Shown: positions 17,954 through 26,016, numbered from the stretch's first letter. The stretch is 64,000 bases of DNA from Hylemonella sp. (GCA_030695415.1 JAUYQZ010000049.1:124001-188000), one strand, 5' to 3'. Notes: generated from the sequence alone by a model not told the origin. A program made the numbers and translations.

Positions 17954-19062
17954 GACTGTGCCGCTTTCAGAAATTCATCCACCGCCAGCGAGCAGCCCTT
18001 GGCCTGCGCGCCCTGGGCGCGGCCAAGCAGCAGGAAACCGCCTTCCACTTCCACTTCCACGCCCACGTCCTCGGTGAGGATGGTGGTGACGGAGTTGAAG
18101 TTGCCCAGATCCGTGTGCGCCAGGATGCCGCGTTCGCCCCGGGGCATCTCCTGCCCGCTCAGCGGGTCCAGCACCCGCGTGCGGATCCAGTGCGGGCCGG
18201 ACTTGACGGCCGGCAGCAGGGCGTTACCCGCGTCGTAGAACTGGGTGCTGAGCTCCGTCATGCCATACATATTGATGCAGGCGCTGCGCGGCACGCTGAA
18301 AGTCGATGCGAGTGCGTCGTAGAACGCGTCCATGTCCATTTCACGCGACTGGCCCTTGAAGCCGCCGGTGTCGAGCAGGCGGCTGCCGGCGGGCAAGCGA
18401 AAGCTCAGGCCGCGCGCCTGCAGCGCGTCCATCAGATGCACGAAGCTGTAGCTCGCGCCCAGCAGGGCAAAGGGTTCGCCGCTGGCCTGCACCTGCGCCA
18501 GCGTGGCGCAGAGCGCGTCCAGCTGCAGGCCCGCGGTGTCCAGGTAATAACGGCTCTCGGGCGTGCCGAACTGGTGCAGCGCCAACGCGAGGTAATGCGC
18601 CAGCGAGGAGTTGGGCATCAGCTGTTCGCTGGGGAAGAGGATGCCCATACGCAGACGATCTGCCTCGCCCATGAAACGCTGGCGGAAGTTCAGCGTCATC
18701 GACAGGTCGTAGACCTGCAGCTGCGGGTGGTAGTGCCGGCCCTTGACGTCACCGCGGGTGGTGCCACTGGTCATGAACACACGCTCGCAGGCTTCGGGCG
18801 GCACGCAACTGAGCGTCAGGTCCTTGAAGCCGTTGATCGGCACGGCCGGGATATCGCGCCAGTGTTTCACCGTGCGCGGCGTGCGGCCACGCTGCTGGCA
18901 GAACTTCTGGAGGGCCTGGTTGTGCTGGAACTGGTGGGCGAACAGGCGCAGGGCCAGGGCGTTGAAGCTGTCATCCCCCTCATCCGCACGCGCGATGAAC
19001 GCCAGCACCCCGGGGACGATGCCCGAGGAATCCTGCGACGATGGGGGTACTGCTTCTGCCAC
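17950..19062 (-). CDS. LuxE-family acyl-protein synthetase (first gene of TPP-riboswitch operon)
   Basis: ATP-dependent carboxylate-activating enzyme of the LuxE family (370 aa with this start, the usual length). Visible features are FNALALRLFAHQFQHN and KFCQQRG at the N-terminus, the adenylate-forming loop MTSGTTRGDVKGRHYH and NMYGMTELSTQFYD. Cys357, 14 residues from the C-terminus in AKGCSLAVDEF, is where LuxE carries its acyl-accepting cysteine. I chose GTG at 19062 because AAAGGA lies just upstream. A TTG at 19128 would sit only three bases past the riboswitch and adds Pro/Ala-rich residues. It would activate an acid and hand the acyl group to LuxC. Confidence 0.85.
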   Translation of the reverse strand: MAEAVPPSSQDSSGIVPGVLAFIARADEGDDSFNALALRLFAHQFQHNQALQKFCQQRGRTPRTVKHWRDIPAVPINGFKDLTLSCVPPEACERVFMTSGTTRGDVKGRHYHPQLQVYDLSMTLNFRQRFMGEADRLRMGILFPSEQLMPNSSLAHYLALALHQFGTPESRYYLDTAGLQLDALCATLAQVQASGEPFALLGASYSFVHLMDALQARGLSFRLPAGSRLLDTGGFKGQSREMDMDAFYDALASTFSVPRSACINMYGMTELSTQFYDAGNALLPAVKSGPHWIRTRVLDPLSGQEMPRGERGILAHTDLGNFNSVTTILTEDVGVEVEVEGGFLLLGRAQGAQAKGCSLAVDEFLKAAQS

Positions 19063-19131
19063 GATGTCCTTTGCTGGTGCGCTGGGGGCGCGTGCTCCGA
19101 AAGGTGTGGCGAGGCGGGGGCCTGGCAAACA

Positions 19132-19222
19132 GCTCTTCTTACGTCGGCATGATCCGAGTCAAGTTCGCGGGTTTGGTCTCACCATCTCAGCCGTCTGCGA
19201 AACGCAGGCGACACCCCGGAGC
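19132..19222 (-). promoter_or_regulatory. TPP riboswitch (THI element)
   Basis: All conserved blocks occur in order on the minus strand: P1 left GCTC (19222-19219), GGGGTGTC, a P3 hairpin GCCTGCG-TTT-CGCAGAC, GGCTGAGA, a short TGGT-GAG-ACCA arm, ACCCGCGAACTTGACTCGGA, TCATGCCGACGTAAGAA and P1 right GAGC (19135-19132). The arrangement matches the E. coli thiM aptamer block for block. It heads the luxE-luxC-ABC-SDR operon. No terminator stem with a T-run follows, so control is probably at translation initiation. Confidence 0.96.
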
Positions 19223-19229
19223 AAGGGCC

Positions 19230-19258
19230 ATTCTATGCCATGTACTGGCCTATGGCAG
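19230..19258 (-). promoter_or_regulatory. Sigma70-type promoter for the TPP-riboswitch operon
   Basis: CTGCCA (19258-19253) as -35 and TAGAAT (19235-19230) as -10 with a 17-bp spacer on the minus strand. Transcription would begin near 19223, exactly at the 5' edge of the riboswitch aptamer, which supports the call. Confidence 0.7.
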
Positions 19259-19278
19259 GCTCACCTACACTGCGGGCC

Positions 19279-20502
19279 ATGCAGAAATTCGATGTGGTGG
19301 TGGTCGGCGCCGGAGCGGCCGGCCTGTTTGGTGCCGGTGTGGCCGGCCAGCGCGGGCTTAAGGTGCTGCTGATCGACCACGCCCCCAAGGTGGCGGAGAA
19401 GATTCGCATCTCGGGCGGCGGGCGCTGCAACTTCACCAACCGCGACATCGACGTGCGCCAGCCACACAAGCACTTCATCAGCGAGAACCCGAACTTCTGC
19501 CGCTCGGCGCTGAGCCGCTACACCCCGGCCGACTTCATCGCCCTGCTGCAGCGCGACGGCATTGCCTTCCATGAAAAGCACAAGGGCCAATTGTTCTGCG
19601 ACCGCTCGGCCGACGACATCATCCAGCTGCTGCTGCGGGAGTGCGACAAGGGGGGCGTCACACGCTGGCAACCTTGTGGCGTACAGGCGGTACGACACGG
19701 GGCCGCGGGCTACGAGCTGGACACGGACCAGGGCCCCGTCGCCTGCCAGTCGCTGGTCATCGCTACCGGCGGCCTGTCCATCCCCAAGATCGGCGCCACC
19801 GATTTCGGCTACCGCATCGCCCGCCAGTTCGGGCTGAAGATCATCGAGACGCGCCCGGCCCTGGTGCCGCTGACCTTCGACGGCGCGGCTTGGGCGCCCT
19901 ACGCCGGCCTGGCCGGTTTGGCCCTGCCCGTGCAGATCGAGACCGGCACGAAAAAGGAAAGAACCGCCTTCCTGGAAGACCTCTTGTTCACTCACCGCGG
20001 CCTCTCGGGCCCGGGCGTGCTGCAGATCTCCAGCTACTGGAAGCCGCAAACGCCGATCCGCATCAACCTGGCGCCGGACCGAGAGTTGCTGCCCCTGCTG
20101 CAGGACGCCAAGCTGCGCACGCGCAAGCTCATCGTCAATGAACTGGCCACCCTGCTGCCCAGCCGCCTGGCCGAGGCCTGGGTTGGCCAGGATCCGGCCT
20201 GGTCGCGCCCCATCAACGAAGCTGGCGACAAGGCCCTGGCGGCCCTGGCCGAGAAGCTCAGCCGCTGGGAGCTCACGCCCACCGGCACCGAGGGCTACGC
20301 CAAGGCCGAGGTCACAGCGGGTGGAGTGGACACGCGGGAGCTGTCCAGCCAGACGATGGAGGCGCAGAAACAGCCCGGGCTGTATTTCATCGGCGAGGTG
20401 GTGGATGTGACGGGGTGGCTGGGGGGGTACAACTTCCAATGGGCTTGGGCGAGCGCTCACGCCGCAGGCGTGGCGCTAGCTCATGCCCAAGGGCCAAACT
20501 AG
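19279..20502 (+). CDS. HI0933/BaiN-family NAD(P)/FAD-dependent oxidoreductase
   Basis: Flavoprotein of 407 aa. The dinucleotide-binding N-terminus is KFDVVVVGAGAAGLFGAGVAG, followed by the family mark RISGGGRCNFTN. Later blocks are LVIATGGLSIPKIGATDFGY and the C-terminal GEVVDVTGWLGGYNFQWAWASG-type FAD closure. The start at 19279 (MQKFDVV) is preferred because longer readings overlap the divergent promoter. Members include BaiN and uncharacterised reductases; the substrate is unknown. It is divergent from the TPP operon but does not share the riboswitch. Confidence 0.88.
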   Translation: MQKFDVVVVGAGAAGLFGAGVAGQRGLKVLLIDHAPKVAEKIRISGGGRCNFTNRDIDVRQPHKHFISENPNFCRSALSRYTPADFIALLQRDGIAFHEKHKGQLFCDRSADDIIQLLLRECDKGGVTRWQPCGVQAVRHGAAGYELDTDQGPVACQSLVIATGGLSIPKIGATDFGYRIARQFGLKIIETRPALVPLTFDGAAWAPYAGLAGLALPVQIETGTKKERTAFLEDLLFTHRGLSGPGVLQISSYWKPQTPIRINLAPDRELLPLLQDAKLRTRKLIVNELATLLPSRLAEAWVGQDPAWSRPINEAGDKALAALAEKLSRWELTPTGTEGYAKAEVTAGGVDTRELSSQTMEAQKQPGLYFIGEVVDVTGWLGGYNFQWAWASAHAAGVALAHAQGPN

Positions 20503-20539
20503 GTTTCCGCCCCCGACGGGCTCACTGCGTGTAGCCCGC

Positions 20540-20600
20540 CCGCCCCCTCCCGGGGGCAGGCCGCCGCTGGCGGCCCAGGTTTTCGGCCCGTTCCGGGCCG
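20540..20600. repeat. GC-rich hairpin cluster between the flavoprotein gene and rpsU
   Basis: Three adjacent inverted repeats: CCCCCTCCCGGGGGC, GGCCGCCGCTGGCGGCC and CGGCCCGTTCCGGGCCG. There is no long T-run, so termination of the upstream gene is possible but not certain. They end just before the rpsU promoter. Confidence 0.55.
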
Positions 20601-20601
20601 G

Positions 20602-20629
20602 TTGCCCGGCTGTGCCAACCGGCTATAAT
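20602..20629 (+). promoter_or_regulatory. Sigma70 promoter for rpsU
   Basis: TTGCCC (20602-20607) and a perfect TATAAT (20624-20629) with a 16-bp spacer. Transcription from near 20636 would give a leader of about 120 nt before rpsU. Confidence 0.8.
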
Positions 20630-20756
20630 GCTTGACTTTGCTGGCATAGCCCCGCCGGCCAAATACTAGTTACAGGCGGGGCATTTCGCGATTCACGGCG
20701 TGCAGGCCCGATCTCCTGCCCACCCTCTGTCCGCACATTTCGGAAACCATGACGTA

Positions 20757-20969
20757 ATGACGACCATCCGTGTTAAAGAAAACGAGCCGTTTGACGTGGC
20801 TCTGCGCCGCTTCAAGCGCACCATCGAGAAACTGGGCCTGCTGACCGACCTGCGCGCCCGCGAGTTCTACGAGAAGCCGACGTCCGAGCGCAAGCGCAAG
20901 AAGGCAGCCGCCGTCAAGCGCAACTACAAGCGCATCCGCTCGATGCAGCTTCCCAAGAAGATGTACTGA
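20757..20969 (+). CDS. rpsU: 30S ribosomal protein S21
   Basis: S21 (70 aa), the small basic 30S protein involved in mRNA recruitment. The sequence begins [20 protein letters not shown] and has the Lys/Arg-rich [11 protein letters not shown] tail; both match the betaproteobacterial form. A longer in-frame reading from 20700 adds 19 non-conserved residues and is rejected. It is followed by a terminator and the yqeY-like gene, a common rpsU-yqeY pairing. Confidence 0.97.
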   Translation: MTTIRVKENEPFDVALRRFKRTIEKLGLLTDLRAREFYEKPTSERKRKKAAAVKRNYKRIRSMQLPKKMY

Positions 20970-21003
20970 TCGTCCTGGGGTCCCCGACCTCACGACATCG
21001 CAC

Positions 21004-21037
21004 AACCCGCGCTCGGGACGCCAGGCGCGGGTTTTGT
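21004..21037 (+). terminator. Rho-independent terminator after rpsU
   Basis: AACCCGCGC (21004-21012) pairs with GCGCGGGTT (21025-21033), followed by TTGTTTTTT. It sits 35 bp past rpsU and 20 bp before the yqeY start, and may reduce expression of yqeY relative to rpsU. Confidence 0.85.
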
Positions 21038-21057
21038 TTTTTCTCCGGAGATTTCAT

Positions 21058-21504
21058 ATGTCCCTCAAAGACCAGATCACCGACGACATGAAGGCCGCCA
21101 TGCGCGCCAAGGACAGCGAGCGCCTGGGCACCATCCGCCTGCTGCTGGCCGCCATGAAACAGAAGGAAGTGGACGAGCGCGTCACGCTCGACGACGCCAA
21201 TGTCGTCAGCATCATCGACAAGCTCATCAAGCAGCGCAAGGACTCGGTCGCCGCCTATGTGCAGGCAGCGCGCCAGGACCTGGCTGACAAGGAAAGTGCC
21301 GAGATCGTGGTGCTGCAGGCCTACCTGCCCCAGCGTCTGAGCGCGGATGAAGTGGCCGCAGAAGTGAAGACCATCGTGGCCGAGCTGGGCGCCAAGGGTC
21401 CGGGCGACATGGGCAAGGTCATGGGCGCGGTCAAAACCCGCCTGGCAGGCAAGGCCGACATGGGCCAGGTCTCCGCTGCCGTGAAAGCCGCGCTGGCCGG
21501 CTGA
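21058..21504 (+). CDS. GatB/YqeY domain protein
   Basis: Protein of 148 aa formed entirely by a YqeY/GatB C-terminal-like domain: an alpha-helical N-terminal part (LKDQITDDMKAAMRAKDSERL, IRLLLAAMKQKEVD) and a C-terminal subdomain with GPGDMGKVMGAVKTRLAGKADM. The family is suspected to bind tRNA because it resembles the tail of GatB, but no activity is established. The start at 21058 has a GGAG site upstream. It pairs with rpsU as in many bacteria. Confidence 0.92.
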   Translation: MSLKDQITDDMKAAMRAKDSERLGTIRLLLAAMKQKEVDERVTLDDANVVSIIDKLIKQRKDSVAAYVQAARQDLADKESAEIVVLQAYLPQRLSADEVAAEVKTIVAELGAKGPGDMGKVMGAVKTRLAGKADMGQVSAAVKAALAG

Positions 21505-21510
21505 TCCAGC

Positions 21511-21777
21511 TCAGGTTTGCGGCGGCGGGCCACCGGCTTGCCGCTCGTCCTGGCCGTGCGGCTCGCCCCGCAACAGCCGCCAGGCCAGCCACGTGCTGAC
21601 CAGCGCGTTGCTCAGCAGGAACAAGGCCACCAGCGTCAGACCCAGTGTGTTGAGCGGCTTGGTCTGGATCATCCAGGACAGCATGGCCGAGAGCCCATTG
21701 AGCGCCATGATCATCCAGAACAGCGGATGGCGTGGCTGAAACAGCCGCGACCACTTCAACGGCGCACGTGTACTCAT
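21511..21777 (-). CDS. Small two-helix membrane protein, unknown
   Basis: Protein of 88 aa with two predicted membrane helices (HPLFWMIMALNGLSAMLSWMI and LGLTLVALFLLSNALVSTWLAW) joined by a short loop, and a polar Gly/Pro-rich tail. I do not recognise a family. It lies four bases after pmbA in the same direction, so it is probably expressed with pmbA. The coupling and clean helix pattern argue that it is real. Confidence 0.65.
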   Translation of the reverse strand: MSTRAPLKWSRLFQPRHPLFWMIMALNGLSAMLSWMIQTKPLNTLGLTLVALFLLSNALVSTWLAWRLLRGEPHGQDERQAGGPPPQT

Positions 21778-21781
21778 CGCC

Positions 21782-23161
21782 TCAGCTTCCCGCCAATTTC
21801 ATGCGGTTCAGCAGGATCGAGCCCACCGTCTTGGCACCGTAGTTGTAAGCATCGGCGCCCACGGCCGTGATGCCCATGAGCATGTCCTTCATGTTCCCCG
21901 CGATGGTGATCTCCTCCACCGGGTAGGCGATGCGGCCCTTCTCGACCCAGAAACCGCTGGCGCCGCGCGAGTAGTCGCCGGTCACGTAGTTCACGCCCTG
22001 GCCCATGAGTTCGGTCACGAAGAGGCCGGTGCCCAATTTCTTCAGCATGGCGTCCAGGTCGTCGCCCGGTTTCGTGAGGCGCGAACTCAGGATGAGGTTG
22101 TGCGAGCCGCCGGCGTTGCCCGTGGTCTTCATGCCCAGCTTGCGCGCCGAGTAGCTACTCAGGAAATAGCCCTGCACCCGGCCGGCGTTGATGACCGAGC
22201 GCGGCTGGACCTTGACGCCCTCCTCGTCGAAAGGCGAGCTGCCCTTGCCGCGCAGCAGGAAGGGGTCTTCCAGCAGGTCGATATGGGCCGGCAGCACCTG
22301 CTGACCCAGTGAATCCAGCAGGAAAGAGCTCTTGCGGTACAGGGCCCCGCCACTCAGGGCCTGCACCAGCGCGCCCAGCAGGCCGGCGGCCAGCGGCGAC
22401 TCGAACAGCACCGGTACTTCGCGCGTCGTGATCTTGCGTGACTTCAGGCGACTGAGCGCGCGCTCGGCGGCATAGCGGCCGATGGCCTCTGGCAGGGCCA
22501 GGTCTTCCGGGTGACGGTGCGAGCTGTACCAGTAGTCGCGCTGCATGCCGGCGCCCTTGCCGGCGATGGGCGAGACCGAGATGGAGTGGCGCGAGCTGGG
22601 GTAGCCCCCGCGGAAACCGCGTGTGTGCGCGCTGAAGAAATGCGACTGCTGGGCCGACACCGCCGCGCCCTCGCTGTTGGTGATGCGCTTGTCCGTCGCA
22701 AAGGCCGCATCTTCCGTCACGCGCGCCAGTTCGGCAGCCTGGGCGCTGTCGATGCCCCAGGGGTGGAACAGGTCCAGCTCACGCTGCGTGTCCGCGTGCG
22801 AGGCGATGTCACCCGCATCCGGCAGGCCGGCCACCGGGTCTTCGGCCGTAAAACGCGCGATGTCGTAGGCCGCCTGCACGGTCTGCTCGATGGCCGCGCG
22901 GGAGAAGTCGGAGGTGCTGGCATTGCCGCGGCGCTGGCCCAGGTAGACCGTGACGCCCAGCGATTTGTCGCGGTTGCGCTCCACGTTCTCCAGCTCGCCC
23001 TTGCGCACCGAGACGCTCAGGCCGCAGCCCTCGGAGGCCTCAGCCCCGGCGTCGGTGGCACCGAGCTTTTTGGCGTGCGCCAGAGCGGCGTCCACAAGTT
23101 CTTCAAAGGTGGCGCGGCTGTAGCTGAAGCCGCTCTCGGCACGGGGATCGGGTTTGTTCAT
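21782..23161 (-). CDS. pmbA: Metalloprotease PmbA (TldE)
   Basis: Cytosolic partner (459 aa) of TldD in the TldD/E heterodimer, which processes peptides such as microcin B17 precursor and degrades CcdA. Family signatures are SVRKGELENVERNRDKSLGVTVY, ASTSDFSRAAI, GNAGGSHNLI and VTELMGQGVNYVTGDYSRGASGFWVE. PmbA lacks the HExxxH zinc motif of TldD, and none is seen here. I chose the ATG at 23161 (MNKPDPRAESGFSYS). It is divergent from darP, an arrangement conserved in many Proteobacteria. tldD is not in the window. Confidence 0.95.
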   Translation of the reverse strand: MNKPDPRAESGFSYSRATFEELVDAALAHAKKLGATDAGAEASEGCGLSVSVRKGELENVERNRDKSLGVTVYLGQRRGNASTSDFSRAAIEQTVQAAYDIARFTAEDPVAGLPDAGDIASHADTQRELDLFHPWGIDSAQAAELARVTEDAAFATDKRITNSEGAAVSAQQSHFFSAHTRGFRGGYPSSRHSISVSPIAGKGAGMQRDYWYSSHRHPEDLALPEAIGRYAAERALSRLKSRKITTREVPVLFESPLAAGLLGALVQALSGGALYRKSSFLLDSLGQQVLPAHIDLLEDPFLLRGKGSSPFDEEGVKVQPRSVINAGRVQGYFLSSYSARKLGMKTTGNAGGSHNLILSSRLTKPGDDLDAMLKKLGTGLFVTELMGQGVNYVTGDYSRGASGFWVEKGRIAYPVEEITIAGNMKDMLMGITAVGADAYNYGAKTVGSILLNRMKLAGS

Positions 23162-23224
23162 GGCGGAGCTATGATACTTGCCCGTGTCCGATGGCACCGC
23201 GACACAACGAATTCACCCCCACAC

Positions 23225-23860
23225 ATGTCCCGCAAACCCAAAAAAGGCTATTACGTCAAAGGCCAGTTCGTTGCCGAAGGCAGCGAACTCGACCTGGAGC
23301 TCAAACGTGAGCTCCGGGGCGACACCGACGTCAGCCGCACCGACCTCAAGCGCGAGAGCACCGAACTGCAGAAACTCGGCGAGTCCCTGCTGAACCTGCG
23401 CGCCGACCTGCTGGCCAAGCTGGACCTGCCCGACAAGCTGCTGGAGGCCATGGCCGAGGCCAAGCGCATCACCAACTTCGAGGGCAAGCGCCGCCAGATG
23501 CAGTTCGTGGGCAAGCTCATGCGCCAGCTGGACCCCGCCGTGCTGGACACCGCGCGCGCCACCCTGGTCGAGCAGCACATGCCTTCGGCCCGCGAAACCG
23601 CGCTGCTGCACACCGCCGAACAGTGGCGCGACCGTCTGATCGCCGACGACGAGGCGGTGGCACTGTGGATCAAGGACTTCCCGCAGACCGACACCCAGCA
23701 ACTGCGCGCCCTGGTGCGCCAGGCCCGCAAGGACGCCATCCCCGCCGACAAGGCGGCTGTGTCGCAAGGCCTGGCCCCGCGCCAGGGCCGCGCCTACCGC
23801 GAGGTCTTCCAGCTGGTGCGTGAGCTTCTGGCCGGTGTGGACGACACTGGAGAGGACTGA
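23225..23860 (+). CDS. darP: Ribosome-associated protein DarP (YjgA)
   Basis: DUF615 protein of 211 aa. In E. coli YjgA/DarP binds late 50S precursors and helps their maturation. The sequence starts MSRKPKKGYYVKGQF, where enterobacterial forms have a comparable acidic/basic start. It carries the conserved blocks SRTDLKRESTELQKLGESL, EAKRITNFEGKRRQMQFVGKLMR and FPQTDTQQLRALVRQARKD. It starts 63 bp from the divergent pmbA. Confidence 0.92.
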   Translation: MSRKPKKGYYVKGQFVAEGSELDLELKRELRGDTDVSRTDLKRESTELQKLGESLLNLRADLLAKLDLPDKLLEAMAEAKRITNFEGKRRQMQFVGKLMRQLDPAVLDTARATLVEQHMPSARETALLHTAEQWRDRLIADDEAVALWIKDFPQTDTQQLRALVRQARKDAIPADKAAVSQGLAPRQGRAYREVFQLVRELLAGVDDTGED

Positions 23861-23887
23861 GTCCTCCAGCTGATTCGAACACCCTGC

Positions 23888-25408
23888 ATGGCCGCCCGGT
23901 TTTTCCTGAACTGCCTGTTAGTGTTGGCTGCCTTTCATGGTAACGCGGGGGCCATGACCATCGAGGCGCATGGCAACACGGTGTTCGCCTCAGGTCCGGT
24001 GGGCAATGACCTGTTGAAATTCGAGGCGGCTTTTGCCAATAAGGCCATCGACACCGTGGTCTTCGTCAACTCGCCCGGCGGCGACCTGTGGACCGGCCTG
24101 CGAATTGGTAACCTCATCGCCGGCAAGGGCTACAAGACGGTCATCGCGGGGCGTTGCGTCTCCGCCTGCTCCATCATGTTCATGGGCGGCCGGGAGAGGC
24201 GATTCTCAGACACATTCCCTCCGCGGCTGACCTATATCGGGATCCATGGTGCCCACCGGGCCGATACCAAGACGGTAGATCCCGCACTGCAGCCCCAGAT
24301 CTATGCCTTCTACAAGCATCACATCGGGGAGCGTTTCAATGCCCAGGTCATCAGCACAGCGCTGTATGAAATGGACGACTCCAGCTCCCTGCTGCGGGTC
24401 TTCGATCCGGTCCGCAGCGCCCGAACACTTCCCTATCACTGCAAATCCGGCCAGACGCCACGCAGGCTATGCACCGAATTCCCCGGCACAGATGCCGTCA
24501 ACACAGGCATCGTCACACACGCCGAACTCGTCAAGGTCGAACTCCCAGCGGCCTTACGGCCTGCCAACAAACTACTGGGGCAGGAATTGCGCGAAGAAAT
24601 AGGCGATCTGCCCGTGCATCTGGCGGAGCTGGGCTCCCGTTCCTGCGCCAACGATGCCTGCAAGGACACCGTTCTCAAGTTTCCCGGTCATCCCGAAAAT
24701 CGCGCCCTCGCCACCCCCTTGAATGGCAAGGGCTATGGATTGGCCTACAACCGGGACACACCTGTGCAGGCCCTGGCGGCGGCGGTGTATGCCTGCAACC
24801 ATGTCAATAAGCAAGCCGCCCGCCTGTGCGAAGCGCAGCTCGTGAATGATTTCGAAACGCGTGAGCTCTACCGCGTCGCAGACACGCTCCACAAGAGCGC
24901 CCTCGCCCGACTCAAAGTACCAGCAGAAAAATTCTTTGCCAACGAGGAATTCGGAGGAGGGTTCACCACGGCCAAGGGCTTGCGGACAGAGAAATTCATG
25001 GACATGACGCCCGATTCCCTGGATGGCATCGAAATCCTGGGCACGCAACAACTCGCTGCAGCACTCCTGTCGCCGGAACCTCCCGCCATAGTCGATGTTC
25101 TCGGTGCCCCGGACATGGTGCCCAGCGCTCACCTGCTGCTTTACGGAGGCAGCGCCCAGCCCGATCTCGTCAAGGATGCGGATATCGCAAAACGCTTCGA
25201 AGCCCTGCTGCAACTGCTCGCGCCAGATAAAGAGCGATCCCTCATCTTCTACTGCCACAGCCGCAACAGCTGGTTCTCCGTCAACGCAGCCATGCGCGCC
25301 AAAAAACTCGGCTACACGAAAGTGGGTTGGTACCGTGGCGGACTGGAGAGCTGGAAAGCTGCTAACCTGCCAACCGCTCCCGCGACAGTTCGAGCTGTCG
25401 TCAATTAG
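23888..25408 (+). CDS. Exported fusion of a ClpP-like domain and a rhodanese-like domain
   Basis: Protein of 506 aa with a signal peptide (ending near AFHGNAGA). Residues ~25-140 resemble the ClpP/crotonase fold: VVFVNSPGGDLWTGLRIGNLI, then CVSACSIMFMGGRERRF with the Ser that would be nucleophilic, and IGIHGAH with a candidate His. The middle (~180-350) is unrecognised and has several cysteine pairs. Residues ~380-500 form a rhodanese-like domain ending in FYCHSRNSWFSVNAAMRAKKLGY and VGWYRGGLESWKAANL. This tail resembles the CxxCW-motif proteins tied to PQQ-dependent catabolism, but with a single cysteine. Function is unknown. Confidence 0.75.
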   Translation: MAARFFLNCLLVLAAFHGNAGAMTIEAHGNTVFASGPVGNDLLKFEAAFANKAIDTVVFVNSPGGDLWTGLRIGNLIAGKGYKTVIAGRCVSACSIMFMGGRERRFSDTFPPRLTYIGIHGAHRADTKTVDPALQPQIYAFYKHHIGERFNAQVISTALYEMDDSSSLLRVFDPVRSARTLPYHCKSGQTPRRLCTEFPGTDAVNTGIVTHAELVKVELPAALRPANKLLGQELREEIGDLPVHLAELGSRSCANDACKDTVLKFPGHPENRALATPLNGKGYGLAYNRDTPVQALAAAVYACNHVNKQAARLCEAQLVNDFETRELYRVADTLHKSALARLKVPAEKFFANEEFGGGFTTAKGLRTEKFMDMTPDSLDGIEILGTQQLAAALLSPEPPAIVDVLGAPDMVPSAHLLLYGGSAQPDLVKDADIAKRFEALLQLLAPDKERSLIFYCHSRNSWFSVNAAMRAKKLGYTKVGWYRGGLESWKAANLPTAPATVRAVVN

Positions 25409-25422
25409 CTATTCCTCTGACC

Positions 25423-26016
25423 ATGAGCTTCGACCCCATCAAGATCGGCATCGTCTCCATCAGCGACCGGGCTTCCACCGGCGTCTATGAAGACAAGGGC
25501 CTGCCCGCGCTGCAAGGGTGGCTGACGCGCGCGCTGAAGAACCCCATCCGCTTCGAGCCGCGCCTGATCCCCGACGAGCAGGCGCGCATCAGCGCCACCC
25601 TGATCGAACTGGTGGAAGCCGGCTGCTCCCTGGTGCTGACCACCGGCGGCACCGGCCCGGCGCTGCGCGACGTCACGCCCGAGGCCACGCTGGCGGTAGC
25701 GCACAAGGAAATGCCGGGTTTTGGCGAACAGATGCGCCAGATCAGCCTGAAGTTCGTGCCCACCGCCATCCTCTCGCGCCAGGTGGCCGTGATCCGGGAC
25801 CAGAGCCTGATCATCAACCTGCCCGGGCAGCCGAAGTCCATCCAGGAGACGCTGGAAGGCCTGAAGGACGCCGAGGGCAAGTCCATCGTGGCCGGCATCT
25901 TTGCCGCCGTGCCCTACTGCGTGGACCTGATCGGCGGCCCGTACATGGAAACCAACGACGAAGTCTGCAAGGCCTTCCGTCCCAAGTCGGCCATCCGCGC
26001 CCCCAAGACCGACTGA
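25423..26016 (+). CDS. mog: Molybdopterin adenylyltransferase
   Basis: MogA/MoaB-type protein (197 aa) that adenylates molybdopterin before molybdenum insertion. Motifs: IGIVSISDRASTGVYEDKG at the N-terminus, LVLTTGGTGPALRDVTPEAT for the molybdopterin-binding loop and LIINLPGQPKSIQETL near the C-terminus. Length and the NLPGxP element fit Mog better than a MoeA domain. It starts 14 bp after the rhodanese fusion gene, so the two may share a transcript. No other molybdenum-cofactor gene is nearby. Confidence 0.95.
   Translation: MSFDPIKIGIVSISDRASTGVYEDKGLPALQGWLTRALKNPIRFEPRLIPDEQARISATLIELVEAGCSLVLTTGGTGPALRDVTPEATLAVAHKEMPGFGEQMRQISLKFVPTAILSRQVAVIRDQSLIINLPGQPKSIQETLEGLKDAEGKSIVAGIFAAVPYCVDLIGGPYMETNDEVCKAFRPKSAIRAPKTD

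Noticed and set aside
16502..19062. Bioluminescence (lux) operon
   Set aside because: Only LuxC- and LuxE-family genes are present; no luxA, luxB or luxD, and the operon is under a TPP riboswitch.
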